64,000 nt of DNA from assembly GCF_004136555.1 (NCBI RefSeq), contig NZ_NOIT01000007.1:62001-126000 (forward strand), given 5' to 3'. This document shows, piece by piece, positions 25,605 through 34,851 of the stretch. Below the pieces are notes generated by a model that did not search any database, had not been told where the DNA came from, and saw nothing but the letters and a program-made list of their open reading frames with translations. How positions within the stretch are numbered: position 1 is the stretch's first letter; each line of letters starts with the position of its first letter. A program made the translations under genes and the position numbers. Source of the DNA: Kocuria carniphila. GTDB taxonomy: Bacteria > Actinomycetota > Actinomycetes > Actinomycetales > Micrococcaceae.

Positions 25605-27070
25605 ACCGCGGCCTCCCGGTAGGTGGCGGAGGGTGCGAGCAGGGATTGGCCGGCGCGGTGGATGAGTGTCATGACGCTCATGACGTCCGCATGGGTTGCC
25701 TCAGGATTGAGCAGCGTGATCTTCAGGCACGGGCGGCCCTCGATCACGGTTTCGGCAATCGTGGCGTGGCCCGATTCCCACACCCGGCGCCTGATCGCGC
25801 GGACCAGGTCGTCCGGCGGGGTGCCGTCCGATGGGAGCCAGCGGAACAACACGGTGCTCAATGAAGGACGGCACACGAGTTCGAAGCGCGGGTCTTGTTC
25901 CAAGGTGTCCGCGACCTGCTGGGCCAACTCGATGACCTGATCGAGCATGTCCCCGATCACCTCGGCACCCAGAGTGCGCAGGGTGAGCCAGATCTTGAGC
26001 GCGTCGAAGCGGCGCGTGGTCTGCAGCGAACGGTCCACCTGATTGGGCTCGGGGGTGTCCGCGGGGTTGAGATATGCCGCGTGGTGGGTGCAGTGCCGCA
26101 GCGTACGGCCCTCCCGAACCATCACCACCGAGCAGCTCACCGGTTGGAACCACGTCTTGTGGAAGTCGATGGTCACCGAATCCGCGTGCTGGATGCCCGC
26201 GAGCTTTCCGCGATGACGGGTACTGGCGAGCAACCCTCCGCCGTAGGCCCCGTCCACGTGCAACCACACCTTGTGGGTGCGGCACAGCGCGGCAATCTCA
26301 TCGAGCGGATCCACCACACCGCGGTCCGTGGTACCGGCCGTGGCGACCACGGCCAGCGCAGTGAGACCTTGCTGTTCGAGACCGTTGACCAACTCGTTCA
26401 GCGCGGCAACGCACATGCGGCCGTCCGCGTCGACGGGAACGGTGACCACGGCGTCGTCGTCGAGACCCAGGATGCGCGCGGCCGTGACCACCGAGAAATG
26501 ACTCTCGGCGCTCGCCAGGATCCGCAGCCGGGCCGCGCGGACGGGGCGGGGAGCCGCTCCGGGAATCCGCCCGCTCGCCTCCAGCGATTCGTCCCGGGCC
26601 AGCATGAGCGCCTGCAAATTGGACGTGGTGCCGCCGGGGGTGAACATTCCGTCCGCCTCGCGGGGGAATCCGATCTGCTCTGCGGTCCACGCCAGAATTT
26701 TTCGTTCGATCAACGTTGCTCCCTTGGACTGGTCCCACGTATCCATCGAGGTGTTGACGGTCGCGGCCAGTGCGTCGGCAGCGACGGCCGGAAGGGCCAC
26801 GGGACAGTTCAGGTGGGCGATGGCCTGGGGGTGGTGGAACCACACGGCGTGCTGCAACCACAACCGGTCGATCTCGTCGATGGCGGAATCCAAATCGCGC
26901 AGGTGTTCGTTGAGGTCAACCCGGTCGAACATGCTGCGCAGCTGGTCATGGTCGGCCGGACTGTGGGGGATGTCGGCTGCGGCCAACCGGGCGGCGCCGG
27001 CGGCGGTGGCCGTGGTGACGGCCCGCATGAGGTGAGGGACGGTTGAGCCATTCAGCAACGGTGAGCTCAT
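25601..27070 (-). CDS. PLP-dependent decarboxylase of siderophore biosynthesis (DesA-like lysine decarboxylase)
   Basis: 489 residues, group II decarboxylase fold. FTPGGTTSNLQALMLARD is the cofactor phosphate region, His-Val-Asp273-Gly-Ala binds the pyridine nitrogen, and Lys305 in DFHKTWFQP forms the Schiff base. Homologues make cadaverine from lysine (DesA) or diaminopropane from 2,4-diaminobutyrate. No diaminobutyrate aminotransferase is nearby, which favours cadaverine. ATG 27070 is chosen; ATG 27103 is 11 codons upstream and has no ribosome site. First gene of the operon, 67 bp from the iron box at 27137. Confidence 0.9.
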   Translation of the reverse strand: MSSPLLNGSTVPHLMRAVTTATAAGAARLAAADIPHSPADHDQLRSMFDRVDLNEHLRDLDSAIDEIDRLWLQHAVWFHHPQAIAHLNCPVALPAVAADALAATVNTSMDTWDQSKGATLIERKILAWTAEQIGFPREADGMFTPGGTTSNLQALMLARDESLEASGRIPGAAPRPVRAARLRILASAESHFSVVTAARILGLDDDAVVTVPVDADGRMCVAALNELVNGLEQQGLTALAVVATAGTTDRGVVDPLDEIAALCRTHKVWLHVDGAYGGGLLASTRHRGKLAGIQHADSVTIDFHKTWFQPVSCSVVMVREGRTLRHCTHHAAYLNPADTPEPNQVDRSLQTTRRFDALKIWLTLRTLGAEVIGDMLDQVIELAQQVADTLEQDPRFELVCRPSLSTVLFRWLPSDGTPPDDLVRAIRRRVWESGHATIAETVIEGRPCLKITLLNPEATHADVMSVMTLIHRAGQSLLAPSATYREAAV

Positions 27071-27136
27071 GAAAGTGCGTCTTCCCGTAGGGGTCAAAAA
27101 CATGAATTAGGGCATACGACTATGCTCTAATATCGA

Positions 27137-27155
27137 GTAGGTTAGGCTAACCTAA
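27137..27155. promoter_or_regulatory. DtxR/IdeR-type iron box between the divergent siderophore genes
   Basis: GTAGGTTAGGCTAACCTAA differs from the 19-bp consensus TTAGGTTAGGCTAACCTAA at one position. It lies 67 bp from the decarboxylase start and 46 bp from the siderophore-interacting protein start. A TATTAG hexamer on the minus strand next to it is a plausible -10. Iron-loaded repressor bound here would shut both transcription units. Confidence 0.9.
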
Positions 27156-27200
27156 CATTGCTTGTGTGATCCGTCGAACACGAACTAAAGGAGTCCACGA

Positions 27201-27986
27201 ATGCCCGAATGGGAGCATTTGGTGATTCGAGCCCTGGGCTCAACGGAGACGGAACTGACCGTCCTGCGCCGCCGTCACGTCAGTCCCACTTACGTCCGGA
27301 TCCAGGTGGCCGACGGTGGCTTACTCACCCGCTGGCCACCGTTTCCCTCCATGTGGCTGCGGTTGTGGTTCGACGACAACGGCCGCTCGCACCAACGGGC
27401 CTTCACGGTCGTGGACCCGGAACCGGCGGAGGGTAAATTCTGGCTCGAATTCGCGCTGCACGAGGGTGTGGCCTCGGACTGGGCCCGAACGTGCGTGGCC
27501 GGTGACACCATCGGCGCGTCCTTGCTCGGCAGTGCGCCACCGTGGGAACTGAAGAAGCGCGCTCGACGTCGCGCGGCGCCGTCGTCCACCGCGGCCGCTC
27601 CGGCCATGACGCTGGACGCACCGTGGCCGGGACGCACGATCATCGTGGGTGACCCCGCGAGCCTGCCGGCGGTCAATTCCATGCTCGAACACCTGGGCGA
27701 CCAATCGGCCGAGGTGTGGCTCGAACACATGGATCCCAGGGATCACTTGCTGCCCGTGACCAGCGGCCCGCAGCACCGGGTGCGCTGGGTACACCGGGAC
27801 GACAACGGTCCCGGAATTGCGGAAGCTCTCACCGAACACTGGGATCAGGAGCCTCCCACGGAACGGGACCGCGTGTGGATCGCGGTCGAGGCGGCCGCGA
27901 ACCGCCAGCTGACGTCGACTCTGCGAACCCGCTTCGAGCTCCCCAAGAACAATGTTTGCGCTACCGCCTATTGGAGGCACGCATGA
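27201..27986 (+). CDS. Siderophore-interacting protein (ferrisiderophore reductase, DesF-like)
   Basis: 261 residues. FAD-binding SIP family: the flavin motif is QRAFTVVDP near residue 72, followed by LHEGVASDWA and a C-terminal NAD(P)H-binding half. These enzymes release iron from imported hydroxamate siderophores by reducing it in the cytoplasm. The central linker (KKRARRRAAPSSTAAAPA) is unusually basic and low in complexity. AAAGGAG lies eight bases before the ATG. Its stop overlaps the MFS gene by four bases. The placement opposite the biosynthetic operon resembles desF in Streptomyces. Confidence 0.9.
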   Translation: MPEWEHLVIRALGSTETELTVLRRRHVSPTYVRIQVADGGLLTRWPPFPSMWLRLWFDDNGRSHQRAFTVVDPEPAEGKFWLEFALHEGVASDWARTCVAGDTIGASLLGSAPPWELKKRARRRAAPSSTAAAPAMTLDAPWPGRTIIVGDPASLPAVNSMLEHLGDQSAEVWLEHMDPRDHLLPVTSGPQHRVRWVHRDDNGPGIAEALTEHWDQEPPTERDRVWIAVEAAANRQLTSTLRTRFELPKNNVCATAYWRHA

Positions 27987-29239
27987 GCACAGCTCTCTCG
28001 GGTGACCGCACGGCACCCGCTTCGACCGCGCACCGGAGTTTTTGGATCCTGCTGTGGGCCCTGTACACGACCCAGTTCATCGGGGCGTCGTTCCTGTCCA
28101 CCGGATTGACGGGCATCCTGCGCGACGGGGGAGCGGACCTCTCGACGCTCGGCTTGTTACAACTGCTCGGACTGGTCTGGCCCCTCAAATTCCTCTGGGC
28201 TCCGCTGCTGGACCGCTGGTCACCGCGCGCGGCGTCCGGTCACTACCGCACGTGGTTACTGATCCTGCAGTCGCTCATGGTGTTGAGTCTGCTGGGGCTC
28301 GCCCTGGTCGCCGATCCGGTGCAGGGCCTGGGCACCGTGGTGATTCTGGCCGGTGCCTTCGTGCTGTTCTCCGCCACCCAGGACATTGCCGCGGACGCGC
28401 TGTCCGTGCGGGGGCTGGATTCGGCCCAGCACGACAAGGGTGCGGGCATTCAAGTTGCCGCCAGTTATCTGGGAACCCTTGTGGGCGGTGGCCTTGCGCT
28501 GCTCGTGTACGACCTGTGGGGATGGCGCGCGGCAGTCCTGACCCTCGTATTCTTCACCGCGCTGGCCCTGGCCACGGTGGCGCGCTATGTGGAGCCGCCG
28601 CGCGCACCGAGGTCCAGCTCGCGGATCACGTTCAAGGACATGTTCGGTGTCCTGTCCCAGCCGGGTGCGCGCACCTGGGCTCTCGTGGCCGTTCCCTTGA
28701 TCGCCCTAGGGTCTGGTGCACTGTGGTCCCTGGTCACTCCCGCCCTTGTGGATGCGGGCTGGTCGCTGACCCGGATCGGCGTGGTCACCTCGGTCGTGGC
28801 CTCGGTGCCCGCGCTGGCCGCGGCCCTTGCGGGCGGGCGCATGTGCCGCCGCTGGGGTAGGGCCACAACCATGCTCCTGGGTGCGGGTATCCAGCTCATC
28901 GGCGGACTCAGTTTCATCCCGGTCATCACCACACTGTGGCCCGTGGGCGGTGGGTTGGAACTGGTCTTCGGCGTACTGGGAACCTCGTGCGTTCTGGCCG
29001 GCTACACGATCATGAACACGGGGATCTATGCGGTTAATCTCGGCCTGGCGCGCACCGAGAATCCCGGCGGTGACTTCACGTTGCTGACCTCCATCAGCAT
29101 GCTCGGTGGCACCGTGGGAGCGTGGGCCGGGCTCACCATCGCGGCCTACAGCAACTACGGGGTCGCCCTCGCGGTCGGTCTTGCCTGCGCCGGCCTGGGG
29201 ATCGCGGTGAGTCGCCGCGGCGTGCGGCTCGCACGCTGA
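27983..29239 (+). CDS. MFS transporter of the AmpG/RhtX type, siderophore-linked
   Basis: 418 residues with about 12 hydrophobic segments. The start (SFWILLWALYTTQFIGASFL), then LKFLWAPLLDRW and ATQDIAADALSVRGL, are typical of the AmpG/RhtX/FptX branch, which imports muropeptides or siderophores. Given the operon, siderophore transport is more likely than peptidoglycan recycling, but direction cannot be read from sequence. ATG 27983 has TTGGAGG upstream and overlaps the preceding stop. Confidence 0.85.
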   Translation: MSTALSGDRTAPASTAHRSFWILLWALYTTQFIGASFLSTGLTGILRDGGADLSTLGLLQLLGLVWPLKFLWAPLLDRWSPRAASGHYRTWLLILQSLMVLSLLGLALVADPVQGLGTVVILAGAFVLFSATQDIAADALSVRGLDSAQHDKGAGIQVAASYLGTLVGGGLALLVYDLWGWRAAVLTLVFFTALALATVARYVEPPRAPRSSSRITFKDMFGVLSQPGARTWALVAVPLIALGSGALWSLVTPALVDAGWSLTRIGVVTSVVASVPALAAALAGGRMCRRWGRATTMLLGAGIQLIGGLSFIPVITTLWPVGGGLELVFGVLGTSCVLAGYTIMNTGIYAVNLGLARTENPGGDFTLLTSISMLGGTVGAWAGLTIAAYSNYGVALAVGLACAGLGIAVSRRGVRLAR

Positions 29240-29263
29240 GCACACGTTCCCTGCCCGGCACCA

Positions 29264-29305
29264 ACGCCGACGGCGCCCGCTCACGCGAGCGGGCGCCGTC
29301 GGCGT
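29264..29305. terminator. Bidirectional terminator after the MFS gene
   Basis: A perfect 18-bp stem pairs 29264-29281 with 29288-29305 around CACGCG, between the convergent MFS and tesB genes. Confidence 0.88.
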
Positions 29306-29314
29306 GTGTGGTCG

Positions 29315-30211
29315 CTACTCCGAGTGGAACTCGGGAAGGCGCATCATGCCTTCCTGGGCGGTCGTGGCGATCAGCATGCCGTCCTGGGTGAACATGCGGC
29401 CCACGCCCAGCCCGCGAGCCGAGGACGCGCTCGGGGAGGCCTGGACGTAGAGGATCCATTCGTCCGCGCGGGCGTCACGGTGCCACCACATCGCGTGGTC
29501 CAGAGACGCCACGTTGAGGCCGGGTTCGACCCAGGACTTGCCGTGACGACGCAGCACGGGTTCGAGCATCGTGTAGTCCGAGGCGTAGGCCAGGGCCGCG
29601 CGATGGATGTTGGGGTCGTCGGGCAAGGGCGCGAGAGCCTTGATCCACACCGCGTTGTACGCCTCGTTGGTGCCGCGCCACGGCAGGAACAGCGGCTCGG
29701 TCACGTATCGCATGTCGAAGGGCCGCTCGAACGCGGTGGCCCGGGCCTCCGGAAGGTCGATGCTGCCCAGCAGGTCGCGCAGCGTGGGCAGCGTCTCCGG
29801 ATCCGGCACGTTGAGCGGCATCTCGTCCTGGTGGTCCAGGCCGCCGGAGGTGGCTTGGAACGACGCAATCATGGACAGGATCGTCTTACCGTCCTGATAC
29901 GCGTGGATTCGGCGAGCGGAGAACGAACGCCCGTCGCGAACCCGCTCCACACCAAAGGTGATCGGGAAGTTCACGTCCCCGGGGCGCAGAAAGTACGCGT
30001 GCATCGAGTGGATCGCGCGGTCCTCGGGAACCGTGCGGATCGCCGCCATCGCGGCCTGGGCCAGCACCTGCCCGCCATAGACACGGTTACGCATGCTGGT
30101 GATCGTCTGACCGACGAAAATGTCCTCGAGGGTTCTTGCCCCTCCACCGTCCGCCAGGTCCAACATCTGGAGCAGGGCTTTCACGGGTTCCTTCTGGGGA
30201 TCAACACTCAT
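29315..30211 (-). CDS. tesB: Acyl-CoA thioesterase II
   Basis: 298 residues from ATG 30211. Double hot-dog protein: VYGGQVLAQAAMAA in the first half, SMHAYFLRPGD, and the C-terminal SLDHAMWWHRD with the catalytic Asp. TesB hydrolyses medium- and long-chain acyl-CoAs. It is divergent from a second, unrelated thioesterase across a 43-bp gap, so the two promoters overlap. Confidence 0.92.
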   Translation of the reverse strand: MSVDPQKEPVKALLQMLDLADGGGARTLEDIFVGQTITSMRNRVYGGQVLAQAAMAAIRTVPEDRAIHSMHAYFLRPGDVNFPITFGVERVRDGRSFSARRIHAYQDGKTILSMIASFQATSGGLDHQDEMPLNVPDPETLPTLRDLLGSIDLPEARATAFERPFDMRYVTEPLFLPWRGTNEAYNAVWIKALAPLPDDPNIHRAALAYASDYTMLEPVLRRHGKSWVEPGLNVASLDHAMWWHRDARADEWILYVQASPSASSARGLGVGRMFTQDGMLIATTAQEGMMRLPEFHSE

Positions 30212-30254
30212 GGCCACCACTCTAGTGCTGACGCTGATGTGATCTGATGGGGAC

Positions 30255-30722
30255 ATGACTTCCATAACCATCCCCATTCAAATGCGTTTCTCGGACATGG
30301 ACGCCTACGGTCACATCAACAACGTGATCATGGTGCGTTTCTTCGAGGACGCCCGCGTGCGCTTGACCTCCTCACCGATCAAGGCGGACGCCGATCACGG
30401 CATCCCGGAGGACACTACGTTCCGTGAGTCGATCGGTGAGATCCGCACCGTGGTGGTGCACCAGAACATCGACTACAAGGAACAGCTGTTCTACCGTCAC
30501 GAACCTGTGTACGTGAAGACCTGGATCTCCAAGGTGGGCGGCTCGTCCTTCACGATTTCTTACCGTTTGCAGGAAGAGGACGGCTCTTCTGTTTACGCGG
30601 AGGGTGAATCCGTGATGGTCTTAATGGACCCGGAGACGGGCAAAAGTCAGAAACTGTCGGAGGATCACAAGGCTCTCTTGGACGCCCTGGCAGATGAGGT
30701 CAAGGAGCTCGACGAACGATGA
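30255..30722 (+). CDS. Acyl-CoA thioesterase, 4HBT single hot-dog family (YbgC-like)
   Basis: 155 residues. The signature MRFSDMDAYGHINNVIMVRFFEDAR is the 4-hydroxybenzoyl-CoA thioesterase active-site region (Asp14-Gly-His-Asn type). The C-terminal LDALADEVKELDER is a charged helix. Substrate unknown. The stop overlaps the next start by four bases (ATGA). Confidence 0.88.
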   Translation: MTSITIPIQMRFSDMDAYGHINNVIMVRFFEDARVRLTSSPIKADADHGIPEDTTFRESIGEIRTVVVHQNIDYKEQLFYRHEPVYVKTWISKVGGSSFTISYRLQEEDGSSVYAEGESVMVLMDPETGKSQKLSEDHKALLDALADEVKELDER

Positions 30723-31432
30723 CACACCCTGGGGGCGCTCAGACTCCCGGTATTTCACTGGCCGGGCCCGCGGAAGCTTCCGATCTGGCCACCCTGCTGA
30801 GCCGTGCGCGCAGCCTTGACGCCAACGCCGCCGTGCGACTCCAAGGCTTCGGCCATGCCCTGGCCACGTGGGTTCCGGTGATTTACCCCACCACCATTCT
30901 GGACCCTTCACCCGTGGTGCTCGGGCTGCGTGCCGTGTCTCTGGCTCATCCCACGGACCTCGACCTCACGGTTCCGGCATCGGCCATCCTCGACCGGTTG
31001 GCGCGCTTCTCGCTCTCCGATCCCGCGCTCAAGAGTGAACCGGTACATATCAGCGCGCCGCCGCAGGAAGTCGCAGCGCCGTGGGCCGGGATGGTGGCCC
31101 CGCGCGGTGGCTGGACCAAGCGCGGTGTGGTCTCCGCCCATCACGTGCGCGATGTTGCGCGCGCCGGAATCCAGAAGGTCGCGGACGCCGTCCCCACCGA
31201 TTCGGGGGCCGCGGTCGTGACCAAGGTGCGGTCCCAGATCTGGGGTGCCAGTTCCGGTTGGGGTCCCATGGAGGTCCCGGACATCCCGGACGGTGCCGCT
31301 TTCGGGTTGGACGTGCTCGGTTTCATTCCACCCTCGGAGTTCGAGGTGGCCGTGGCCGCCGAAGAATCCGGGCAGTGGCTCCGACTCAGCACGGACGCAG
31401 GCCACGTGGTGGTCAAGAACGGTCAGCGCTGA
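30719..31432 (+). CDS. Conserved hypothetical protein
   Basis: 237 residues, not recognised. It has no signal peptide or membrane helix. It contains alternating hydrophobic segments, ATWVPVIYPTTILDPSPVVLGL and a repeated WGPMEVPDIPDG/GFIPPSEFEVAV style C-terminus. It is translationally coupled to the thioesterase (ATGA), so it may act on the same substrate or complex, which is inference. A strong terminator follows. Confidence 0.65.
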   Translation: MTHPGGAQTPGISLAGPAEASDLATLLSRARSLDANAAVRLQGFGHALATWVPVIYPTTILDPSPVVLGLRAVSLAHPTDLDLTVPASAILDRLARFSLSDPALKSEPVHISAPPQEVAAPWAGMVAPRGGWTKRGVVSAHHVRDVARAGIQKVADAVPTDSGAAVVTKVRSQIWGASSGWGPMEVPDIPDGAAFGLDVLGFIPPSEFEVAVAAEESGQWLRLSTDAGHVVVKNGQR

Positions 31433-31444
31433 ATACTTTCGCGG

Positions 31445-31488
31445 ACACAACAGCAGGGCCGGTGTACGTGCACCGGCCCTGCTGTTGT
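31445..31488. terminator. Bidirectional terminator between the hypothetical gene and glbO
   Basis: A perfect 19-bp stem pairs 31445-31463 with 31470-31488 around TACGTG. Confidence 0.9.
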
Positions 31489-31513
31489 GGTCCGTTCAGC
31501 TAGCTCGACGCGC

Positions 31514-32050
31514 TCAGCCCGGTCGGTTCACCATGGCGTGAGCCGCGCGGTCGAAGTAGTCCCACATGATGCCGTCGTGCAGCGGGGACAACTCCAGCGT
31601 GTCCATCGCCGCGCGCATGTGCTTGAGCCACGTCTCGCGCGCCCACGTGTCGACCGGGAACGGCGCGTGCCGCATGCGCAGGCGGGGATGCCCCCGTTCC
31701 TCCGAGTAGGTTGTAGGCCCGCCCCAGTACTGCTCCAGGAACATCCGCAGGCGGCGCTCGGCCGGCCCCAGATCCTCCTCCGGGTACAGGGCCTTGAAAT
31801 CCTCGTCCTCCGCCACGCGCAGGTAGAACTCGTGTGTGAGTTTTGCGAACGTTTCGTGCCCGCCCACCTGGGCGTAGAACGAGTCCGACGACGCCGCCTC
31901 GGCCGCCTCGCGCGCGTCGCCCACCTGCTGCGGGGGTTGCGTCATGGGCTCCGCCGCGGACCTCGAACCCACAGCGCCCAGGGTGAACGTGCGGCGACCT
32001 TCGGGCGGGCCGGCCTGGGGGTTCAGGTGAGGTTGTTCGGGTGTGCTCAT
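31514..32050 (-). CDS. glbO: Group II truncated haemoglobin GlbO
   Basis: 178 residues. The globin part begins at FYAQVGGHETF (residue 58). The proximal haem ligand is His128 in RMRHAPF, and Trp141 is the group II G8 tryptophan. The first 55 residues form an unusual Pro/Ala-rich extension compared with the typical 130-residue GlbO. Group II globins bind oxygen tightly and are linked to respiration or peroxide chemistry. The start overlaps the pepN stop (ATGA). The same pepN-glbO pairing is common in Actinobacteria. Confidence 0.92.
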   Translation of the reverse strand: MSTPEQPHLNPQAGPPEGRRTFTLGAVGSRSAAEPMTQPPQQVGDAREAAEAASSDSFYAQVGGHETFAKLTHEFYLRVAEDEDFKALYPEEDLGPAERRLRMFLEQYWGGPTTYSEERGHPRLRMRHAPFPVDTWARETWLKHMRAAMDTLELSPLHDGIMWDYFDRAAHAMVNRPG

Positions 32051-34623
32051 GCGGTGGTGTTCTCCTGTCCTGCTGCGGCGGCGTCCACGGCCTGGGCCTC
32101 CACGGCGCGGCGGATGGCGTCTTGACGTTCCAGGACGATACGGCGCAGGCCGTTGTGCTGACCGGCCAACTGATCGAGGAAGCGCTGAGCGTCGTCGACG
32201 GTTGCCTGTGCGGCCAGGCGCGGGAACAGGCCGGCCGCGATCTGTTGGGACAACTCGTGCGTGCGGGTGATCCACACGTCGGTGACCGATTCGAAATACT
32301 TGTCCGCGTATGGAGCCACGAGTTCCTGATCATGCACACGGAAGAACCCCGCGATGGCCGCTTGTTGTTGCGAGTTGGGTAGCGAGCCGTCCACCACGAT
32401 CTGCTGCCACGCGGCGGCCTTGGCCTCGGGCGTGGGGATCGCGGCGCGCGCGGTGGCCGCGGCAATCGCGCCGGTCTCCGTGTTGTCCTCAGCCAGGGCG
32501 GCGTCGATCTCGGTCTCACCGCGGCGACCTGCGGCCACCAGAGCGGTCAGCACGACCCAGCGGGTGTCGGTGTCCATGTCCACGCCGGAGGGGATGTTCT
32601 CGCCGCGGTCGAAGGCTTCGAGCTGATCGAACTGTGCCGCCGCGACAGCCCGGCGGGCGAAGGCACGGAAGAACTGCCACTGGTGATCCGAACCCGGGGC
32701 AGAGGCCTCGACCAGGTCCCAGATCGTGGCTGCGGCGGCGGCGCGGATCTCGTCCGCGTCCTTCGGAGCCAGGTAGTAGTCGAGCACGGTGTCGAGCTGA
32801 CGGAGCTGAACTTGCACAGCGGTGGAATCCGTCTCGCGGCCGATGTTGGCCAACACCAACTGGACGTACGCGCGGGCGGGGGACACGCCGTCGTGCACGG
32901 CATCCCAGGCCGCACCCCACACGAGCGAGCGGGGCAGAGACTCTTCGAAGTCACCCAGGTGATTGGTCGCAGTGTCCTGCGAGCACTCGTCCAGGCGGAT
33001 CTTGGCGTAGGCCAGATCGTCGTCGTTGAGCAGCACGAGGTCCGGGCGTTCGCGGCCCACGAGCTCGGGCACCTCGGTGCGCTCGCCGTCCACGTCCAGT
33101 TCCACACGGTGGGTGCGCACCAGACTGTTGGCGGCGTCGTCGTGATCGTAGAAGCCGACCGCCAAACGGTGCGGGCGGAGGGTGGGGTGGCCCTCCTGGC
33201 CGATCTGCTCGATCGCGAAGGAGGTAATCACACCGTCCTGGTCCGCCTCAACGTGCGGAATCAAGGTGTTGACGCCGGCCGTCTCGAGCCAGCGTTCGGT
33301 CCAGTCGGTGAGGTCGCGACCGCTCGCGGCCTCGAGCTCAACCATGAGGTCCGAGAGCTCGGTATTGGCCCACGCGTGCTTGCCGAAGTAGGCGTTGAGG
33401 CCGGCCATGAATTCTTCCTGACCCACCCACGCGACCAGCTGCTTGAGCACGGACGCGCCCTTGGCGTAGGTGATGCCGTCGAAGTTGACCAGCACGTCTT
33501 CGAGATCGCGGATCTCCGCCTTGATGGGGTGTGTGGTGGGCAACTGATCCTGCTCGTAACCCCAGGACTTCTCACCGGCCACGAACGTGGTCCACGCGTT
33601 GGTGTACTTGGTGTTCTGGGCGCACGCGAGCGTGGACATGTATTCCGCGAAGGATTCGTTGAGCCACAGGTCGTTCCACCAGCGCATGGTTACCAGGTCG
33701 CCGAACCACATGTGGGCGAGCTCGTGGAGCACGGTGATCGCGCGGCGTTCCACGCGCGCCTGGGACGGCTTGGAGCGGAAGATGTACTGCTCCACGAACG
33801 TCACTGCGCCGGCATTCTCCATGGCACCGGCATTGAACTGCGGGACGAACAGTTGGTCGTACTTCTCGAACGGGTACGGCACACCGAACTGCGCCTCGAA
33901 GAACTCGAAGCCCTGCTTAGTGACTTCGAACATCTCGTCCGCGTCCACGAACTCGGACAGAGACTTGCGCGAGTACAGGCCCAGGTCAATGGTGCGGCCG
34001 TCCGACGAGGTCAGTGAATCGGTGATCGATTCGTACGGACCAGCGATCAACGCGGTGATGTAGCAGGACATCACGGGAGTGGGGGAGAACTCCCACCGTG
34101 CCACACCCTCGCGGACTGGTGTGGGCTCCGGGGTGGGCTGATTGGAAACCACGGCCCAGTGATCCGGGGCAGTCACGTCAAAGCGGAACGTGGCCTTCAG
34201 ATCCGGCTGCTCGAATACAGGGAACATGCGGCGGGCATCGGCCACCTCGAACTGGGAGTAGAGGTACACCTCGCCGTCCACCGGGTCCACGAAGCGGTGC
34301 AGGCCCTCGCCGGTGTTCATGTAAAACATGCGAGATTCCACGACCAGCTCGTTGGCTTCCGCGAGATCGGGCAGCTGGATGCGCACGCCGTCACTGACCT
34401 CGGCGGGGTCCAGCTGCTTCCCGTTGAGCGTGACCGACTCGACGGACGCGGTGATCGCATCGATGAACGTGCTCGCCCCGGGAGTGGCCGAAAAGCGGAC
34501 CGTGGTGCGGGCTGCGAATGTCTCCGGATTATCGGTGAGATCCAGGACCACTTCATAGGAATCGACCGAAACAGTCTCCGCCCGTTGGACGGCTTCTTCT
34601 CGGGTTAAATTGATTCCGGGCAC
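32047..34623 (-). CDS. pepN: Aminopeptidase N (M1 metallopeptidase)
   Basis: 858 residues. The exopeptidase motif GAMEN is at 266-270, zinc ligands are His300 and His304 with catalytic Glu301 (HELAH), and Glu323 completes the site. The C-terminal half is the ERAP1-like helical domain (PRSLVWGAAWDAVHDG). It trims N-terminal residues from cytoplasmic peptides. Start is GTG 34623 with AGAGG nine bases upstream. Confidence 0.95.
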   Translation of the reverse strand: MPGINLTREEAVQRAETVSVDSYEVVLDLTDNPETFAARTTVRFSATPGASTFIDAITASVESVTLNGKQLDPAEVSDGVRIQLPDLAEANELVVESRMFYMNTGEGLHRFVDPVDGEVYLYSQFEVADARRMFPVFEQPDLKATFRFDVTAPDHWAVVSNQPTPEPTPVREGVARWEFSPTPVMSCYITALIAGPYESITDSLTSSDGRTIDLGLYSRKSLSEFVDADEMFEVTKQGFEFFEAQFGVPYPFEKYDQLFVPQFNAGAMENAGAVTFVEQYIFRSKPSQARVERRAITVLHELAHMWFGDLVTMRWWNDLWLNESFAEYMSTLACAQNTKYTNAWTTFVAGEKSWGYEQDQLPTTHPIKAEIRDLEDVLVNFDGITYAKGASVLKQLVAWVGQEEFMAGLNAYFGKHAWANTELSDLMVELEAASGRDLTDWTERWLETAGVNTLIPHVEADQDGVITSFAIEQIGQEGHPTLRPHRLAVGFYDHDDAANSLVRTHRVELDVDGERTEVPELVGRERPDLVLLNDDDLAYAKIRLDECSQDTATNHLGDFEESLPRSLVWGAAWDAVHDGVSPARAYVQLVLANIGRETDSTAVQVQLRQLDTVLDYYLAPKDADEIRAAAAATIWDLVEASAPGSDHQWQFFRAFARRAVAAAQFDQLEAFDRGENIPSGVDMDTDTRWVVLTALVAAGRRGETEIDAALAEDNTETGAIAAATARAAIPTPEAKAAAWQQIVVDGSLPNSQQQAAIAGFFRVHDQELVAPYADKYFESVTDVWITRTHELSQQIAAGLFPRLAAQATVDDAQRFLDQLAGQHNGLRRIVLERQDAIRRAVEAQAVDAAAAGQENTTA

Positions 34624-34851
34624 GTGAGTGATCCTCTCCTCGACTGCTGGGGGTAGGCGCGCTCCTGGCGCGCGAGCATTTAGCCATTATGGCAGTCTGC
34701 GGCCAGGATCACACCGGAACTAGCTATGATCCCTCTGATCAGCGGGTTCTGGGGGCGCTCACGGTACGGTGGTGGATGTCAGATTGCCCTCCGCGGTCAC
34801 CCGGGAAAACACCCGTTCGGTGCCGCACCTGATCCAGGAGAATCCCCGCTC
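34624..34851. promoter_or_regulatory. Divergent promoter region of pepN and rpiB
   Basis: 228 bp with no gene. TATGAT at 34725-34730 is a good -10 candidate for rpiB on the plus strand. No clear operator is seen. Confidence 0.35.

Noticed and set aside
27071-27103. ATG 27103 as start of the PLP decarboxylase
   Set aside because: No ribosome site precedes it and the added residues (MFLTPTGRRTF) are not family-like; ATG 27070 preferred, although a leaderless start cannot be excluded.
27983-29239. AmpG muropeptide permease
   Set aside because: The fold is similar, but the operon with a siderophore-interacting protein and an iron box points to a siderophore role.
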